The notes: a model not told the origin generated them from the sequence alone. Positions 15,781-24,982 are shown, numbered from the stretch's first letter. The stretch is 64,000 nucleotides of DNA from an archaeon (GCA_021788415.1 JAJYKR010000001.1:248001-312000), one strand, 5' to 3'. Numbers and translations are program-made.

Positions 15781-17363
15781 AAGACCAGCTCTCTCCCGCT
15801 CCGGCCGTCGATGGTTACTTGCCTGCGCTTCCTTCGCACCACCAGCTCGACCCTGAACACGGGGTAGAGGAATGGCTCGAAGCTGTCGACGTCGGCGCCG
15901 TCCCACAAACCCTTGACCGCATCCCTCACGTCCGACTCCTTGATCTTCGGCTGCACCACCCTCGCCTTCGTGATGTCTACGGGCGCGAGCTCCAGGGGGG
16001 TGGTCGCGGACGGGACCGGAGGGAGGTCGGTGAGTCGCCTGTACAGCTTCCTTTCCCTCACCTCCGCGGTCCTCACCAGCCTCTTCCCATTGAGGAGGGT
16101 GAGGGCCCTCGATACCGTCCCCCTGGACTCCCCGAGCTCGCTCGCCACGTCGATGGCACTGGTGTCGCTGTCGGGGCTCAGCTCCCTGAGGATCTCGACC
16201 TGTAGGGTGGACAGGCCGAGGAGCTTCTCGAACCCCCTCGTCACCTCGAGGCCCCTGTCCACCAGGACGAGCTTCCCGGAAGCGCCGTCCAGGTATGTGT
16301 ACGCCGTCTCGAACCTGCGCTTCAGCAGCCCGCGCCTGAGCCTCACGCCCAGCTGGACCAGCGTCCTGAACTGAGGGGTCACCTCGGTGACCGTCTCCTT
16401 CGGGCCGAATATACCGAAGCTCCGCTCCCTCTTCACCAGGACGGGGAGGTCGTCGACCCTGATCGACGGGTCCAGGCCCAGCACCCCGCCGCCTCCGGGA
16501 GCGCCGCCGGCCTCTTCGCCCCTGGCCGGGACGGGGGTCCCCCCCGGCCTGAAGTATGCCTTCGCCGCCCTCCTGGCCAGCGAGGGCGTCACTCCGCCTG
16601 CCCTGGTGACCCGATGTTTGACCGAGACGAGCGACGGGACCGATGAGAGTCCCCCCATGGCGAAGAACTGGCCGGTCTTCAGCGACGTGAGCCCCCTCGG
16701 CAGCCCCTTGCCGGGGAAGAACTGGGCGACCGACTGGAGGTCGTTCTGGATTATGAGCTTCCCGATCAGCTGATTGCCGCACTGGCTGAGCACGTTCTTG
16801 TCTACCAGGGACGGACGCTGGGAGCAGACCATCAGCCCGAGCCCCCTCTTCCTCCCTCTCCTGGCGACCTCGGCGAATATCGGGACGCGCTCCCCGATCT
16901 GCGGGATGAACTTGTCCGCCTCTTCCACCACCACGAGGTAGGGGGTTCTCCTCTCCGTGAGCGTCTTGTAGAGCTCCCCCATGAACCTGGCGACCTTCTC
17001 CTTCGCGTCAGGGATGTCGGAGACATCGAGGATGAGCGGCGAGATGTCCGGGGCCTGCCTCGCCAGGTCCTCCAGGTCGAGCCCCTCCCATGAGAGGTCG
17101 CACCCGCTTTCCTCCCCGACCCAGATGGCTTCGAACTTCTCCTTCAGCCCCGTGTGCTCCCCTTCGGTGTCGACCACCGCGAACGGGACGCCGTTCCTGC
17201 AGAGCTCCTCGCAGATCACGCCGACGGCGTAGCTCTTCCCGCTCCCGCTGCTCCCCAGGACGCAGGTCCGGCCGGTGGCCACGACGTTGGCGTCGACCGA
17301 GAACGCGCCGTCGGCCTTGGTCCCGATGTCCAGCAGCGCCTGCCCGCCATCCGACTCAGACAA
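15777..17363 (-). CDS. HerA/VirB4-like ATPase (DUF87) with C-terminal winged helix
   Basis: About 528 residues. The Walker A VLGSSGSGKSYAVG lies near residue 37 and Walker B LVVVEEADKFIP near 155, followed by FAEVARRGRKRGLGLMVCSQRPS, the sensor/arginine region of FtsK-HerA hexameric ATPases. The C-terminal third carries a winged-helix segment (LQVEILRELS, then ASELGESRGTVSRALTLL). HerA proteins translocate DNA or power resection and conjugation. The usual NurA nuclease partner is not adjacent. TTG 17363 is about 33 nt from a TTTTAC box; the frame is open to 17501 but that extension is upstream of the promoter. Confidence 0.85.
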   Translation of the reverse strand: MSESDGGQALLDIGTKADGAFSVDANVVATGRTCVLGSSGSGKSYAVGVICEELCRNGVPFAVVDTEGEHTGLKEKFEAIWVGEESGCDLSWEGLDLEDLARQAPDISPLILDVSDIPDAKEKVARFMGELYKTLTERRTPYLVVVEEADKFIPQIGERVPIFAEVARRGRKRGLGLMVCSQRPSLVDKNVLSQCGNQLIGKLIIQNDLQSVAQFFPGKGLPRGLTSLKTGQFFAMGGLSSVPSLVSVKHRVTRAGGVTPSLARRAAKAYFRPGGTPVPARGEEAGGAPGGGGVLGLDPSIRVDDLPVLVKRERSFGIFGPKETVTEVTPQFRTLVQLGVRLRRGLLKRRFETAYTYLDGASGKLVLVDRGLEVTRGFEKLLGLSTLQVEILRELSPDSDTSAIDVASELGESRGTVSRALTLLNGKRLVRTAEVRERKLYRRLTDLPPVPSATTPLELAPVDITKARVVQPKIKESDVRDAVKGLWDGADVDSFEPFLYPVFRVELVVRRKRRQVTIDGRSGRELVF

Positions 17364-17462
17364 GTCTTCCCCTGGGGCCCCCCTCCCCGCGCGTAAAATT
17401 GTTGCCGGATGAGGGACGCCCCGGCCGTAAACGCTTTTATTGCAAACAGCCCCCAGAGTCTC

Positions 17463-17495
17463 ATGTCTCCTTACGCGCCGTCCCACCGGAGCTGA
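17463..17495 (+). other. Mini-ORF in the leader of the thioesterase-amidase operon
   Basis: ATG 17463 lies 27 nt downstream of the centre of the CTTTTATTG box (17432-17440), the place expected for a leaderless start. It opens a 10-codon frame (MSPYAPSHRS) that ends 4 bases before the thioesterase ATG. A GGAG at 17488 inside it could also serve the downstream gene as ribosome binding site, so translation of the mini-ORF is not certain. Confidence 0.35.
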
Positions 17496-17499
17496 GCGC

Positions 17500-17964
17500 A
17501 TGGTTGACTACCTTCAAGACACCTACGCACCGAACGGGGTCTGTTTCGGGTGCGGCCCCAAGAACGAGCTTGGACTCAGGCTGAAGAGCGCCCCCTCCGG
17601 GGAGTCAGTGGTCGCGGACTGGACCCCCAGAAAGGAGCACACGGCCTTCGAGGGCTACGGCAGCGGCGGGATCATCTCAGTGCTCATGGACTGCCACGGC
17701 AACTGGGCTGCCGCCTACGCTTTGATGAAAGCCAGGATGCTTCCAGCCCCGCCTGGGACCGTGACGGCCGAGTACACCGTGAGGTTCCTAAAGCCCAGCC
17801 CCATAGACAAGCCCTGGCACCTTGCCGCCCGGGCGACAAAGGTCGAGGGGGACAGAGCCTACGTCTCCGGGGAGCTGGAGGTCGGCGGCGCGGTCACCGC
17901 CACCATGACGGGTCTCTTCGTCGCTGTCAGGGAGGGGCACCCGGCCTTCGGCCGCTGGCGCTAG
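17500..17964 (+). CDS. PaaI-like hotdog-fold thioesterase
   Basis: This 154-residue 4HBT-superfamily protein has the CFGCGPKNELGLRL motif near residue 14, then GYGSGGIISVLMDCHGNWAA (central hotdog helix) and TVRFLKPSP. These proteins hydrolyse acyl-CoA thioesters; the substrate is unknown. ATG 17500 is supported by GGAG at 17488 and homology start. The amidase gene follows 3 bases after the stop, so the two form an operon. Confidence 0.85.
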   Translation: MVDYLQDTYAPNGVCFGCGPKNELGLRLKSAPSGESVVADWTPRKEHTAFEGYGSGGIISVLMDCHGNWAAAYALMKARMLPAPPGTVTAEYTVRFLKPSPIDKPWHLAARATKVEGDRAYVSGELEVGGAVTATMTGLFVAVREGHPAFGRWR

Positions 17965-17967
17965 GGG

Positions 17968-19407
17968 GTGCCCGGGGTGGCGGTCGTGCCGGGGTCGTCG
18001 GGGCCGATCAGGGAGCTGGGCGCGGCCTACAGGTCGGGGGGAGCCCTGCCCACGACGGTGGTCCGCGAGTGCCTGAAGTCCATCGAGGCCTCCAACGGGA
18101 GGCTGAACTGCTTCATAACAGTCCTGGGGGACTCCGCCCTGAGGGCAGCCGGCGAGTCAGACCGCCGCTTCAGGGAAGGCAGGCCCCTCGGCCCCCTCGA
18201 CGGCATCCCGGTCGCGGTCAAGGACATCATATACATCGAGGGGGTGAGGTGCACGGCAGGCTCCAGGATACTCTCCGGGAACGTGGCCCAGTACGACGCA
18301 CCGGTGGTGAGGAAGCTGAAGGCCGCCGGGGCGGTCATCGTCGGGACCACCAACCTCCATGAGTTCGCGGCCGGGACGACGAGCGTCAACCCGCACTACG
18401 GCCCGGTGCGGAACCCGTGGGACCAGGCGAAGATAGCAGGGGGCTCGAGCGGTGGCTCCGCGGCCGCCGTGGCAGCCGGGCTCGCCGCGGCAGCTCTGGG
18501 GACAGACACCGCCGGGTCAGTCCGCATCCCCGCGGCGCTCTGCGGGGTGCTGGGGGTCAAGCCCACCTACGGCAGGGTGAGCAGGCTGGGGGTGGTCCCC
18601 CTCTCGAGCTCCCTGGATACGGTCGGGGTCCTCGCGCGGTCGGCCTGGGATGCGTCTGCCATACTGCAGGCTGTAGCCGGCGGGGACCAGGGGGACATGA
18701 CCACTGCGAGCGAGGCTGTGCCTGACTACCTCGCCTCCCTCGCCCTCCCCTACGCGCCTGCCAGGGTCGGGGTGGTCAAGGAGTACTTCTTCGAGGCCCT
18801 GGACCCGGCGATCGAGGAGAACGTGGAGGCCTTTCTCTTGAGGCTCCGTCAGATGGGGTGTCAGGTGTCAGAGGCGAGCCTCGACGGCATAGGCGAGGTG
18901 TACGAAAGGTGGGTGCCCATAAGGCGCGCCGAAGCCACCGCGTTCCACCTCCGCTGGCTGCAGCAGACCCCCGAGCTCTACGGGGACGACGTCAGAAGGC
19001 TCCTCGAGCAGGGGAAGGACGTCCAAGCCGTAGACTACGTCAGCGCGGTCAACGCCCGCCCCGCCTACATGGAGAGGTTCGCCGCCTCCATGAAGGACTT
19101 CGACGTCCTCGCCCTCCCGTGCACTGCGATCCCCGCCCCGGACATTGGGCGGTCCAACGTCCACTTGAAGGGGAAGGAGGTGCCGGTCTACTCGGCGCTG
19201 AACAGGCTCACGCTTCCTTTCAACTACGTCGGGTTCCCAGCTGTCTCAGTCCCCTCGGGGCTGGCCGAAGGGACCCCGCTGGGGGTGCAGCTGGTCGGGA
19301 AGCTCTTCGACGAGGCAACGCTGTTCCGTCTCGTGAGCGCCTACGAGGGGAGGTACGGCCCATACCCCAGGGCGCCAGGCTGCGCTCTCGCCGCACCGCC
19401 TGGTTAA
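17968..19407 (+). CDS. Amidase-signature enzyme (GatA-like)
   Basis: This 479-residue protein has the amidase signature. The Ser-cisSer-Lys triad is visible in GIPVAVKDIIY (Lys near 87) and KIAGGSSGGSAAAVAAG with GTDTAGSVRIPAALCG (near 155-185). It hydrolyses amides, or it could be the amidotransferase A subunit of GatCAB. The substrate loop TTNLHEFAAGTTSVNPHYGPVRNPW resembles stand-alone amidases, and no gatB/gatC lies nearby, so a free amidase is more likely. GTG start 3 bases after the thioesterase. Confidence 0.85.
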   Translation: MPGVAVVPGSSGPIRELGAAYRSGGALPTTVVRECLKSIEASNGRLNCFITVLGDSALRAAGESDRRFREGRPLGPLDGIPVAVKDIIYIEGVRCTAGSRILSGNVAQYDAPVVRKLKAAGAVIVGTTNLHEFAAGTTSVNPHYGPVRNPWDQAKIAGGSSGGSAAAVAAGLAAAALGTDTAGSVRIPAALCGVLGVKPTYGRVSRLGVVPLSSSLDTVGVLARSAWDASAILQAVAGGDQGDMTTASEAVPDYLASLALPYAPARVGVVKEYFFEALDPAIEENVEAFLLRLRQMGCQVSEASLDGIGEVYERWVPIRRAEATAFHLRWLQQTPELYGDDVRRLLEQGKDVQAVDYVSAVNARPAYMERFAASMKDFDVLALPCTAIPAPDIGRSNVHLKGKEVPVYSALNRLTLPFNYVGFPAVSVPSGLAEGTPLGVQLVGKLFDEATLFRLVSAYEGRYGPYPRAPGCALAAPPG

Positions 19408-19441
19408 ATAGCGTGGTCGCATGTTAGAATGAGGGTTTTCC

Positions 19442-19813
19442 ATGAAGTCAACCTGGGGGATCGGCGCGCTGGTCGCCATCCTGCTTTCTATCGCCGCCGG
19501 GCTGCTGAAGCTGGTCGACCTTCGGGGGACCGTCTCCGTCATCCTGCTCCTGGTCGGGCTCTGGACCTTCGTCACCGCCTTCGCCTTCGTCGGCAGGGAG
19601 GACAGGGCATTCTACGCGGGCTGGGGGGTAGTCATCGCCGGGCTCTCACTGACGTACCTGGTCCCCCTGACCGAGGCGCTCGGCTTGATTCTCATCGCCG
19701 TCGCCGTCCTCATCGTCGTGACCGCCTACTTCGGCAGGACCCCCAAGGTGCTGACGGCCGCGGCCAACCCGGCGTCCCCGCCAGGGGATTCGCCTGCAGT
19801 CGAATTCACCTGA
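19442..19813 (+). CDS. Four-helix membrane protein, unknown function
   Basis: This 123-residue protein has four predicted helices (GALVAILLSIAAGLLKLV, VSVILLLVGLWTFVTAFAF, GWGVVIAGLSLTYLV, ALGLILIAVAVLIVVTAYF) and a polar C-terminal tail. A TTAAATAG box at 19402 would place the transcript start near GAGGG at 19431, which then acts as a ribosome binding site for ATG 19442. No family recognised. It overlaps pyrC by 8 nt, tail to tail. Confidence 0.65.
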   Translation: MKSTWGIGALVAILLSIAAGLLKLVDLRGTVSVILLLVGLWTFVTAFAFVGREDRAFYAGWGVVIAGLSLTYLVPLTEALGLILIAVAVLIVVTAYFGRTPKVLTAAANPASPPGDSPAVEFT

Positions 19814-21080
19814 CAGACTCAAAGTCGTCCATCAGGACCTCGCCCCCCAGGACGACCCATCTCGCCCTGCCGGGGAACTCCCTCCCCTCGTAGGGGGACC
19901 AGCCACATCGGCTCCTGACGTCGTCCCCTCTCGCGACCTCCGGGGCATGCAGGTCGATCACGGTGAAGTCCCCCCTCTTCCCCAGCGCGACCTCGCCCCT
20001 GTCCGTCAGGCCTAGGTACTTCGCAGGGTTGAAGGAAGCGACCCTGGCGACGATCGCCGGGTCCACCCTCTGGCTCAACATCAGCCAGGAGACCACATGA
20101 GAGTAGTCGTCGAGCCCCGGGACCCCAGCCAGCCCGAACTCCTCTTTCTCCTCCAGCAGGTGCGGGGCGTGGTCCGTGACCAGGAACGACACCCTGCCCA
20201 GTCGCAAGCCTTGGACCAGCGCCTCCCTGTCCTCTTCCGCCCTGAGGGGAGGGTTGGTCCTGAGGAGGGGATTGTCGAGCATGGCCCTCCGCGAGAAGTA
20301 TGCGTGGTGAAGGGTGGCTTCGCAGCGCAGACGCAGCCCTTCCCTCCTCGCGCCCTCCACCAGCGACAGAGTCTCGCCCAGGGACGCGTGGCAGACGTTG
20401 GCGCTGAGTCCCTTCTCTCCCTCGAGGGCACGCACCACCCTGGCGACGGCCTCCGTCTCAGAACTCGGTGGCCTCATGTCGCAGTAGGCGTCGGGCCGCG
20501 ACACCCCCGAGAGCTTCTCCGCCGCCCCGTCGATGACGTCCTGGTCTTCGCAGTGGATGCTCAGCGGCTTCCCGGTCCCGGCGACCAGCCTGAACACCCG
20601 CGGCAGCTCTTCAGCCGGGAACGACCTCGCGCCCGTGGTCTCCGACATGTACAGCTTGTAGCCGGCGACGTCCGGGGACAGCTTGACGAGGCTCTCGGTG
20701 CTCCCCCTCGCGATCCCGCCATAGAACTTGACCTCCACCAGGGCCCTGGCCGCTGCCAGCCTCGACTTCTCCTCCAGGGCCTCCGGGGTCGTGGTGGGGG
20801 TAGGGTTGTTCGGCATGTCCGCCACTGTGGTCACCCCGCCATGTATTGCCGCCATGGTCCCGGTCCGAAAGCCCTCCTTGCGCTCCCATCCAGGCTCGCG
20901 CAGGTGGACGTGGGCGTCGACGAATCCTGGGAAGACGAGGCACCCATCGGCCCTTATCCTTCTGGCCCCACGGAGCCCGTGGCCTATCTCCCTGATGACC
21001 CCGTCAGTCACCCCCACCTCGGCGTCTTCGGGGCCCTCGGGAGTCACGACCCTCCCGTCGAGGACCAGGTCGTGCTCCAT
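19806..21080 (-). CDS. pyrC: Dihydroorotase
   Basis: This 424-residue amidohydrolase closes carbamoyl-aspartate to dihydroorotate. Metal ligands lie in DAHVHLREPG near residue 55; the carboxylated Lys is in VAGYKLYMSETT near 145; further motifs are SIHCEDQDV, NVCHAS and VTDHAPH near 305. This is the type I (long) dihydroorotase. Last gene of pyrB-pyrI-pyrC, 6 bases after pyrI. Confidence 0.95.
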   Translation of the reverse strand: MEHDLVLDGRVVTPEGPEDAEVGVTDGVIREIGHGLRGARRIRADGCLVFPGFVDAHVHLREPGWERKEGFRTGTMAAIHGGVTTVADMPNNPTPTTTPEALEEKSRLAAARALVEVKFYGGIARGSTESLVKLSPDVAGYKLYMSETTGARSFPAEELPRVFRLVAGTGKPLSIHCEDQDVIDGAAEKLSGVSRPDAYCDMRPPSSETEAVARVVRALEGEKGLSANVCHASLGETLSLVEGARREGLRLRCEATLHHAYFSRRAMLDNPLLRTNPPLRAEEDREALVQGLRLGRVSFLVTDHAPHLLEEKEEFGLAGVPGLDDYSHVVSWLMLSQRVDPAIVARVASFNPAKYLGLTDRGEVALGKRGDFTVIDLHAPEVARGDDVRSRCGWSPYEGREFPGRARWVVLGGEVLMDDFESVR

Positions 21081-21086
21081 CTGCGC

Positions 21087-21551
21087 CTATGTCCTCACGT
21101 GGTCGGGGACCTTGTCGAAGTCGAAGAGCGCGTCGCAGTACTGGCACTGGAGCATCCTCTCCTTCTTGAGGGTGGCGAACCTGGTGGTGACAGGTTCCCT
21201 CTCCGTGTTCGAGATGCAGTTGAGCTCGGGGCAACGAAGGCGCCCTTCGATAGCGTCCGGCACCCGTGGCGTGTACTTCGAGACCTTCCCTTCGTCGATG
21301 TAGTTGACCGTGATCCCGGGGAAGACCAGGCTGAGTATGTCGGCGTCGCTCTCGTCCACGTGCCACCGGTCGATCTTGATGATGTCCTTCCTGCCGAGCC
21401 TCTTGCTCGTCACGTTCTGCAGGATCACGACCGAGACGTCTGCCTGCATCTTCGCCAGCCTGTCCAGCCGCAGAACCCTGGAGACCGTGTCCGCCCGCCA
21501 GTCCGGGATGTGGTCTATGACCGTCCCCTCCTCGATCCTGCTCACGAGCAT
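21087..21551 (-). CDS. pyrI: Aspartate carbamoyltransferase regulatory chain
   Basis: This 154-residue protein has the N-terminal nucleotide-binding domain (SRIEEGTVIDHIPDW, then LGRKDIIKID) and the C-terminal zinc domain, with four cysteines in CPELNC and MLQCQYC. PyrI binds CTP/ATP and assembles PyrB trimers into the allosteric holoenzyme, so the pathway here is probably feedback controlled at the protein level. It sits 24 bases after pyrB with GAGAGG just upstream of the ATG. Confidence 0.96.
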   Translation of the reverse strand: MLVSRIEEGTVIDHIPDWRADTVSRVLRLDRLAKMQADVSVVILQNVTSKRLGRKDIIKIDRWHVDESDADILSLVFPGITVNYIDEGKVSKYTPRVPDAIEGRLRCPELNCISNTEREPVTTRFATLKKERMLQCQYCDALFDFDKVPDHVRT

Positions 21552-21575
21552 CCTCTCGCTCTCTGTCTGGGCCGT

Positions 21576-22514
21576 CTACCTTGCGCCTCCGAGTATGAGG
21601 TTCAGCAGCGCCATCCTCAGGGGGAGCCCACCTGCGGCCTGGACGAAGTACTGGGCGTAGTTGGTCTCGTCTATGTCCGTCGAGAGCTCGTCCACCCTGG
21701 GGAGGGGGTGCAGGACCTTCAGGGAGGGCTTTGCGTCCCTGAGCGCCTCGAGGTTGACCTCGTACATCCCTTTGACCTTCTCGTATTCGGTCGGGTCTGG
21801 GATCCGTTCCTTCTGGATCCTGGTCACGTAGAGCACGTCCAAGCTCCCGGCGACGTCCTTGAATGCCCCCGCCGTCCTGGGGGTCACCCCCCGCTGCGTC
21901 AGGAAGTGAGACACCTCAGGCCTCATCTGGAGGGCCTCGGGTGCGATGAACGTGATCTCCACGTCGAAGTTGGAGAGGGCATACGCGAGCGACGAGGAGG
22001 TCCGTCCGTACCTCAGGTCGCCGAGCATCCCCACCTTCAGGCCGTCTATCCTTCCGAACGCCTTCTTGATGGCGTAGAGATCGACCATCGCCTGGGTCGG
22101 GTGCTCCCTGCTACCGTCCCCGGCGCTGACGACCGGGACATCGGAGATCTCGGCCGCGAACCTAGCTGCGCCCATCTTCGAGTGCCTGATGATGAAGACG
22201 TCGGCGCCGTACCCCTCGAACATGCGGACCGTATCGTGGAGGGTCTCCCCCTTCGTTATCGACGAGCCAGTGGGGCCGGCGAAACCAGACACCCTCATGC
22301 CGAGCTTCTCCGCCGCGATCTGGAAGCTGGAGTAGGTCCTCGTGGACGGCTCGAAGAACAGGAGCGCCGCGAGCTTGCCCTTCAGGGTGCCGTCGAGGCT
22401 CTCCCTGCTCTTCTCCAGGTCTTCGACGGCCCGGAGCATCTCGTCGTACTGGTCCCGCTTGAAGTCGCGAGCGCTTACTACGTCCCTCCCGAGGAAGTCC
22501 ACGCTGGGGCCCAT
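21576..22514 (-). CDS. pyrB: Aspartate carbamoyltransferase catalytic chain
   Basis: This 312-residue enzyme forms carbamoyl-aspartate from carbamoyl phosphate and aspartate. The carbamoyl-phosphate loop FFEPSTRTYSSF lies near 53, the SITKGE loop near 83, REHPTQAMVDLY near 136 and LHPLPRVDE near 267. It heads the pyrBIC operon; an AATCAATAACC box about 26-30 nt upstream is the likely promoter. Confidence 0.96.
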   Translation of the reverse strand: MGPSVDFLGRDVVSARDFKRDQYDEMLRAVEDLEKSRESLDGTLKGKLAALLFFEPSTRTYSSFQIAAEKLGMRVSGFAGPTGSSITKGETLHDTVRMFEGYGADVFIIRHSKMGAARFAAEISDVPVVSAGDGSREHPTQAMVDLYAIKKAFGRIDGLKVGMLGDLRYGRTSSSLAYALSNFDVEITFIAPEALQMRPEVSHFLTQRGVTPRTAGAFKDVAGSLDVLYVTRIQKERIPDPTEYEKVKGMYEVNLEALRDAKPSLKVLHPLPRVDELSTDIDETNYAQYFVQAAGGLPLRMALLNLILGGAR

Positions 22515-22651
22515 CTATCTTACCCCCGCTTGAGGAAGGTTATTGATTGTTCCTCCCAGCGACCGACCTAAGAACCCTGTGAGAATTTTGAGCCCGCCCT
22601 GTGTTTAGCCCCCGGAGCGATTTAAGGCTTCGACCTCGTCTGCAGGGCCAC

Positions 22652-22702
22652 TTGGGAGGGAGACCGGAACCGGCCGGAAACCGAGATAAGCGGTCGCCAT
22701 GA
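22652..22702 (+). other. Mini-ORF upstream of the aminotransferase, ending on its start codon
   Basis: TTG 22652 lies 28 nt downstream of the centre of the TTTAAGG box (22621-22627). It opens a 16-codon frame whose TGA (22700-22702) overlaps the aminotransferase ATG as ATGA. The aminotransferase has no Shine-Dalgarno sequence. Reinitiation is a possible purpose; chance cannot be excluded. Confidence 0.4.
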
Positions 22703-23736
22703 CCCGGGTGCCCTTGCTCCCCACAGAGTTCAGGCTGGTTGACTGGATTCTAGGGCGCTCAAAGGACGCAAAGTACAACCTCTCCAACAGCGGCCTCCCC
22801 GAGCCCCCCCTCGCAGAGCTCGGGGTCGATACCTCATTCGAGGCGTTCAGCAAGGAGAAGGACGTCCACGAGAGGGTTCTGGCAGAGACCGTCGCGAGGA
22901 TCTATCGCGTCGAAGCAAAGAACGTGGTGGTGACCTCCGGCGCTTCGGAGGCGATCTTCCTTGCTTTCTCCGTCCTGGGCAAGGGGAGCGCCGTCGTCCC
23001 CGTCCCCAACTACGAGCCCATGCTCTCCGTCCCCCGCTGGCTCGGGATGAAGGTCGGACACTCGCTCGACGGCGCGGTCCGTCCAGGCGCGGTCTATGGC
23101 CTGACCGACCCGAACAACCCGACGGGCGCCAGGCTCGGGAGCGCCGCCCTGGACAGGCTCGGCGAGATCTCGAAGAAGGCGCCGGTCTTCGTGAACGAAA
23201 CCTACGGCGGCTTCGCCTTCGAGGAGCCCGCCACACTTCATTCGAGGCTGGATGATGTCGTCACATGCAGTTCTATGACCAAATTCTACGGCCTCGGCCG
23301 GCTGAGGGTGGGATGGATGATAGCCGACGCCAAGAGGGCCGGTCTTCTGAGGAGGGGGAAGAAGCTGCTGAGCGGCCACGACTCCGAGTACAGCCTCTGG
23401 CTGGCGAGGCAGGTCCTGGAGAAGAGGGGGCCCTTCGTCGAAAGGGCGCGGAGGACCTACGAGGAGAACCTGGCGGCGGTCCGGAGGTTCGCCCGCAGAG
23501 GCCTCGGGGTGTCGGCGGAACTCTCCGGTGCCGCCCCCTTCCGCCTCTTCCGTTATGAGGGGGGTCCGAACTCGGTCTCCTTCGCGAAGGCCCTGCTGGC
23601 GCACCGCAGCGTCCTCGTCGGCCCCGGCGACTTCTTCGGGGCGCCAAGGTCGTTCAGGCTCTGCTTCACCTCGCCCAGAGACGAACTGGAGGCCGGGCTG
23701 GAAGAGCTCGCGGCGTTCCTGGGCGACCGGCGCTGA
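22699..23736 (+). CDS. Class I/II PLP-dependent aminotransferase
   Basis: This 345-residue fold-type I aminotransferase has VVTSGASEAIFLAFSVLG near residue 75, the DPNNPTGA loop near 138, FVNETYGGF (Asp/Tyr-type pocket) and the PLP Lys in TCSSMTKFYGLGRLRVGW near 195. It probably uses aspartate or an aromatic amino acid as donor; the specificity cannot be read. It lies between the two halves of the pyrimidine locus, about 80 bases before carA. Confidence 0.88.
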   Translation: MTRVPLLPTEFRLVDWILGRSKDAKYNLSNSGLPEPPLAELGVDTSFEAFSKEKDVHERVLAETVARIYRVEAKNVVVTSGASEAIFLAFSVLGKGSAVVPVPNYEPMLSVPRWLGMKVGHSLDGAVRPGAVYGLTDPNNPTGARLGSAALDRLGEISKKAPVFVNETYGGFAFEEPATLHSRLDDVVTCSSMTKFYGLGRLRVGWMIADAKRAGLLRRGKKLLSGHDSEYSLWLARQVLEKRGPFVERARRTYEENLAAVRRFARRGLGVSAELSGAAPFRLFRYEGGPNSVSFAKALLAHRSVLVGPGDFFGAPRSFRLCFTSPRDELEAGLEELAAFLGDRR

Positions 23737-23815
23737 CGGACGGTCCGCGAGCCGGTGCACCCCGGAGGAACTCCAAACCCTTAAAAGCGAAACGAAGGAG
23801 GTTTCTCTTCTTAGA

Positions 23816-24982
23816 GTGCCTACTCCGAAAAGGGACGCGCTTCTTCTTCTCGAGGATGGTTCTACTTTCTTTGGTCAGGGCTTCGGGGCCGAAGCAGACT
23901 CGGTGGGCGAGGTCGTCTTCAACACAGGCATGGTCGGCTACCTCGAGTCGATGACCGACCCCTCCTACGCGGGACAGATCCTCACGTTCACGTACCCGCT
24001 CATAGGAAACTACGGCGTCCCGCCGTACTCTGCCAGGGATGAGTTCGGCCTCCCGCGCTTCTTTGAGTCCGATTCCATCAAAGTGAGCGGGATCGTCGTC
24101 CAGGAGGCCTGCGACTCTCCAAGCCACTGGGCCTCGAAGAGGCCGCTGTCGAAGTGGATGGAGTCAGAGGGGATCCCGGGGATACAGGGGGTCGACACCA
24201 GGGCCCTCGTCACGAAGCTCAGGGAGGCAGGTGTGATGATGGGGATCCTGGCCAGCGGCCCGGACGCGAAGGACAGGAGGATGCTCGCAGAGTTGCTCGC
24301 GAAGGCGAGCAGCTACTCCTCGCAGAACCTGGTGAAGCGGGTGTCGGTCTCCGGCCCCGTGGTCCATGGGGAGCCAGGCACGAGGGTCGTCGTCCTCGAC
24401 TGCGGGACAAAGCTCGGGATAGTGAGGAACCTGCTCAGGCGCGGATTCCAGGTGGTCCGCCTCCCCTACGACTCCTCATATTCGGCGGTCATGAAGTACG
24501 ACCCAGCGGGGGTCGTCGTCTGCAACGGCCCGGGGGACCCTAATCTACTGGCCGACACCGCGAAGTGCGTCGGCTCGCTCATAGACGGAGATGTCCCCGT
24601 CCTGGGGATCTGCCTCGGGGAGCAGGTGGTGGGGATGTCCCAGGGGGCCGAGACCTTCAAGCTGAAGTACGGTCACAGGGGGCAGAACAAGCCCTGCGTG
24701 GACCTCACCACCGGGAGGGGATACGTGACCAGCCAGAACCACGGCTACGCCATCTCGGAGAAGACCCTGAAGGGGACCGACCTCCGCCAGTGGTTCGTCA
24801 ACGCAGACGACAAGACCATCGAAGGCGTCTTCCACGCTTCCAGGCCGTGCATGGCCGTCCAGTTCCATCCGGAGGCGACCCCGGGACCCTACGACACCCT
24901 CTTCGTATTCGACAGGTTCGCGGAGATGGCGCGGAGGGGAAGGCAGCCAAGAGGTGAAGAGCTTCGAAGCGTGAGAGCGTAA
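23816..24982 (+). CDS. carA: Carbamoyl-phosphate synthase small (glutaminase) chain
   Basis: This 388-residue protein starts at GTG 23816 with the typical DALLLLEDGSTFFGQGFGA; the frame is open further upstream but only this start fits, with AAGGAGGT at 23794. The C-terminal class I glutaminase domain has the nucleophile Cys in GICLGEQVVG near 268 (normally GICLGHQ; here Glu replaces the His after Gly) and the HPEATPGP His/Glu pair near 350. It supplies ammonia to CarB. Its TAA overlaps the GTA at which the carB frame becomes recognisable. Confidence 0.94.
   Translation: MPTPKRDALLLLEDGSTFFGQGFGAEADSVGEVVFNTGMVGYLESMTDPSYAGQILTFTYPLIGNYGVPPYSARDEFGLPRFFESDSIKVSGIVVQEACDSPSHWASKRPLSKWMESEGIPGIQGVDTRALVTKLREAGVMMGILASGPDAKDRRMLAELLAKASSYSSQNLVKRVSVSGPVVHGEPGTRVVVLDCGTKLGIVRNLLRRGFQVVRLPYDSSYSAVMKYDPAGVVVCNGPGDPNLLADTAKCVGSLIDGDVPVLGICLGEQVVGMSQGAETFKLKYGHRGQNKPCVDLTTGRGYVTSQNHGYAISEKTLKGTDLRQWFVNADDKTIEGVFHASRPCMAVQFHPEATPGPYDTLFVFDRFAEMARRGRQPRGEELRSVRA

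Noticed and set aside
17968..19407. gatA of the tRNA-dependent amidotransferase
   Set aside because: No gatB, gatC or gatD nearby and the loop between Lys and Ser motifs is more like free amidases, so only the superfamily is named.
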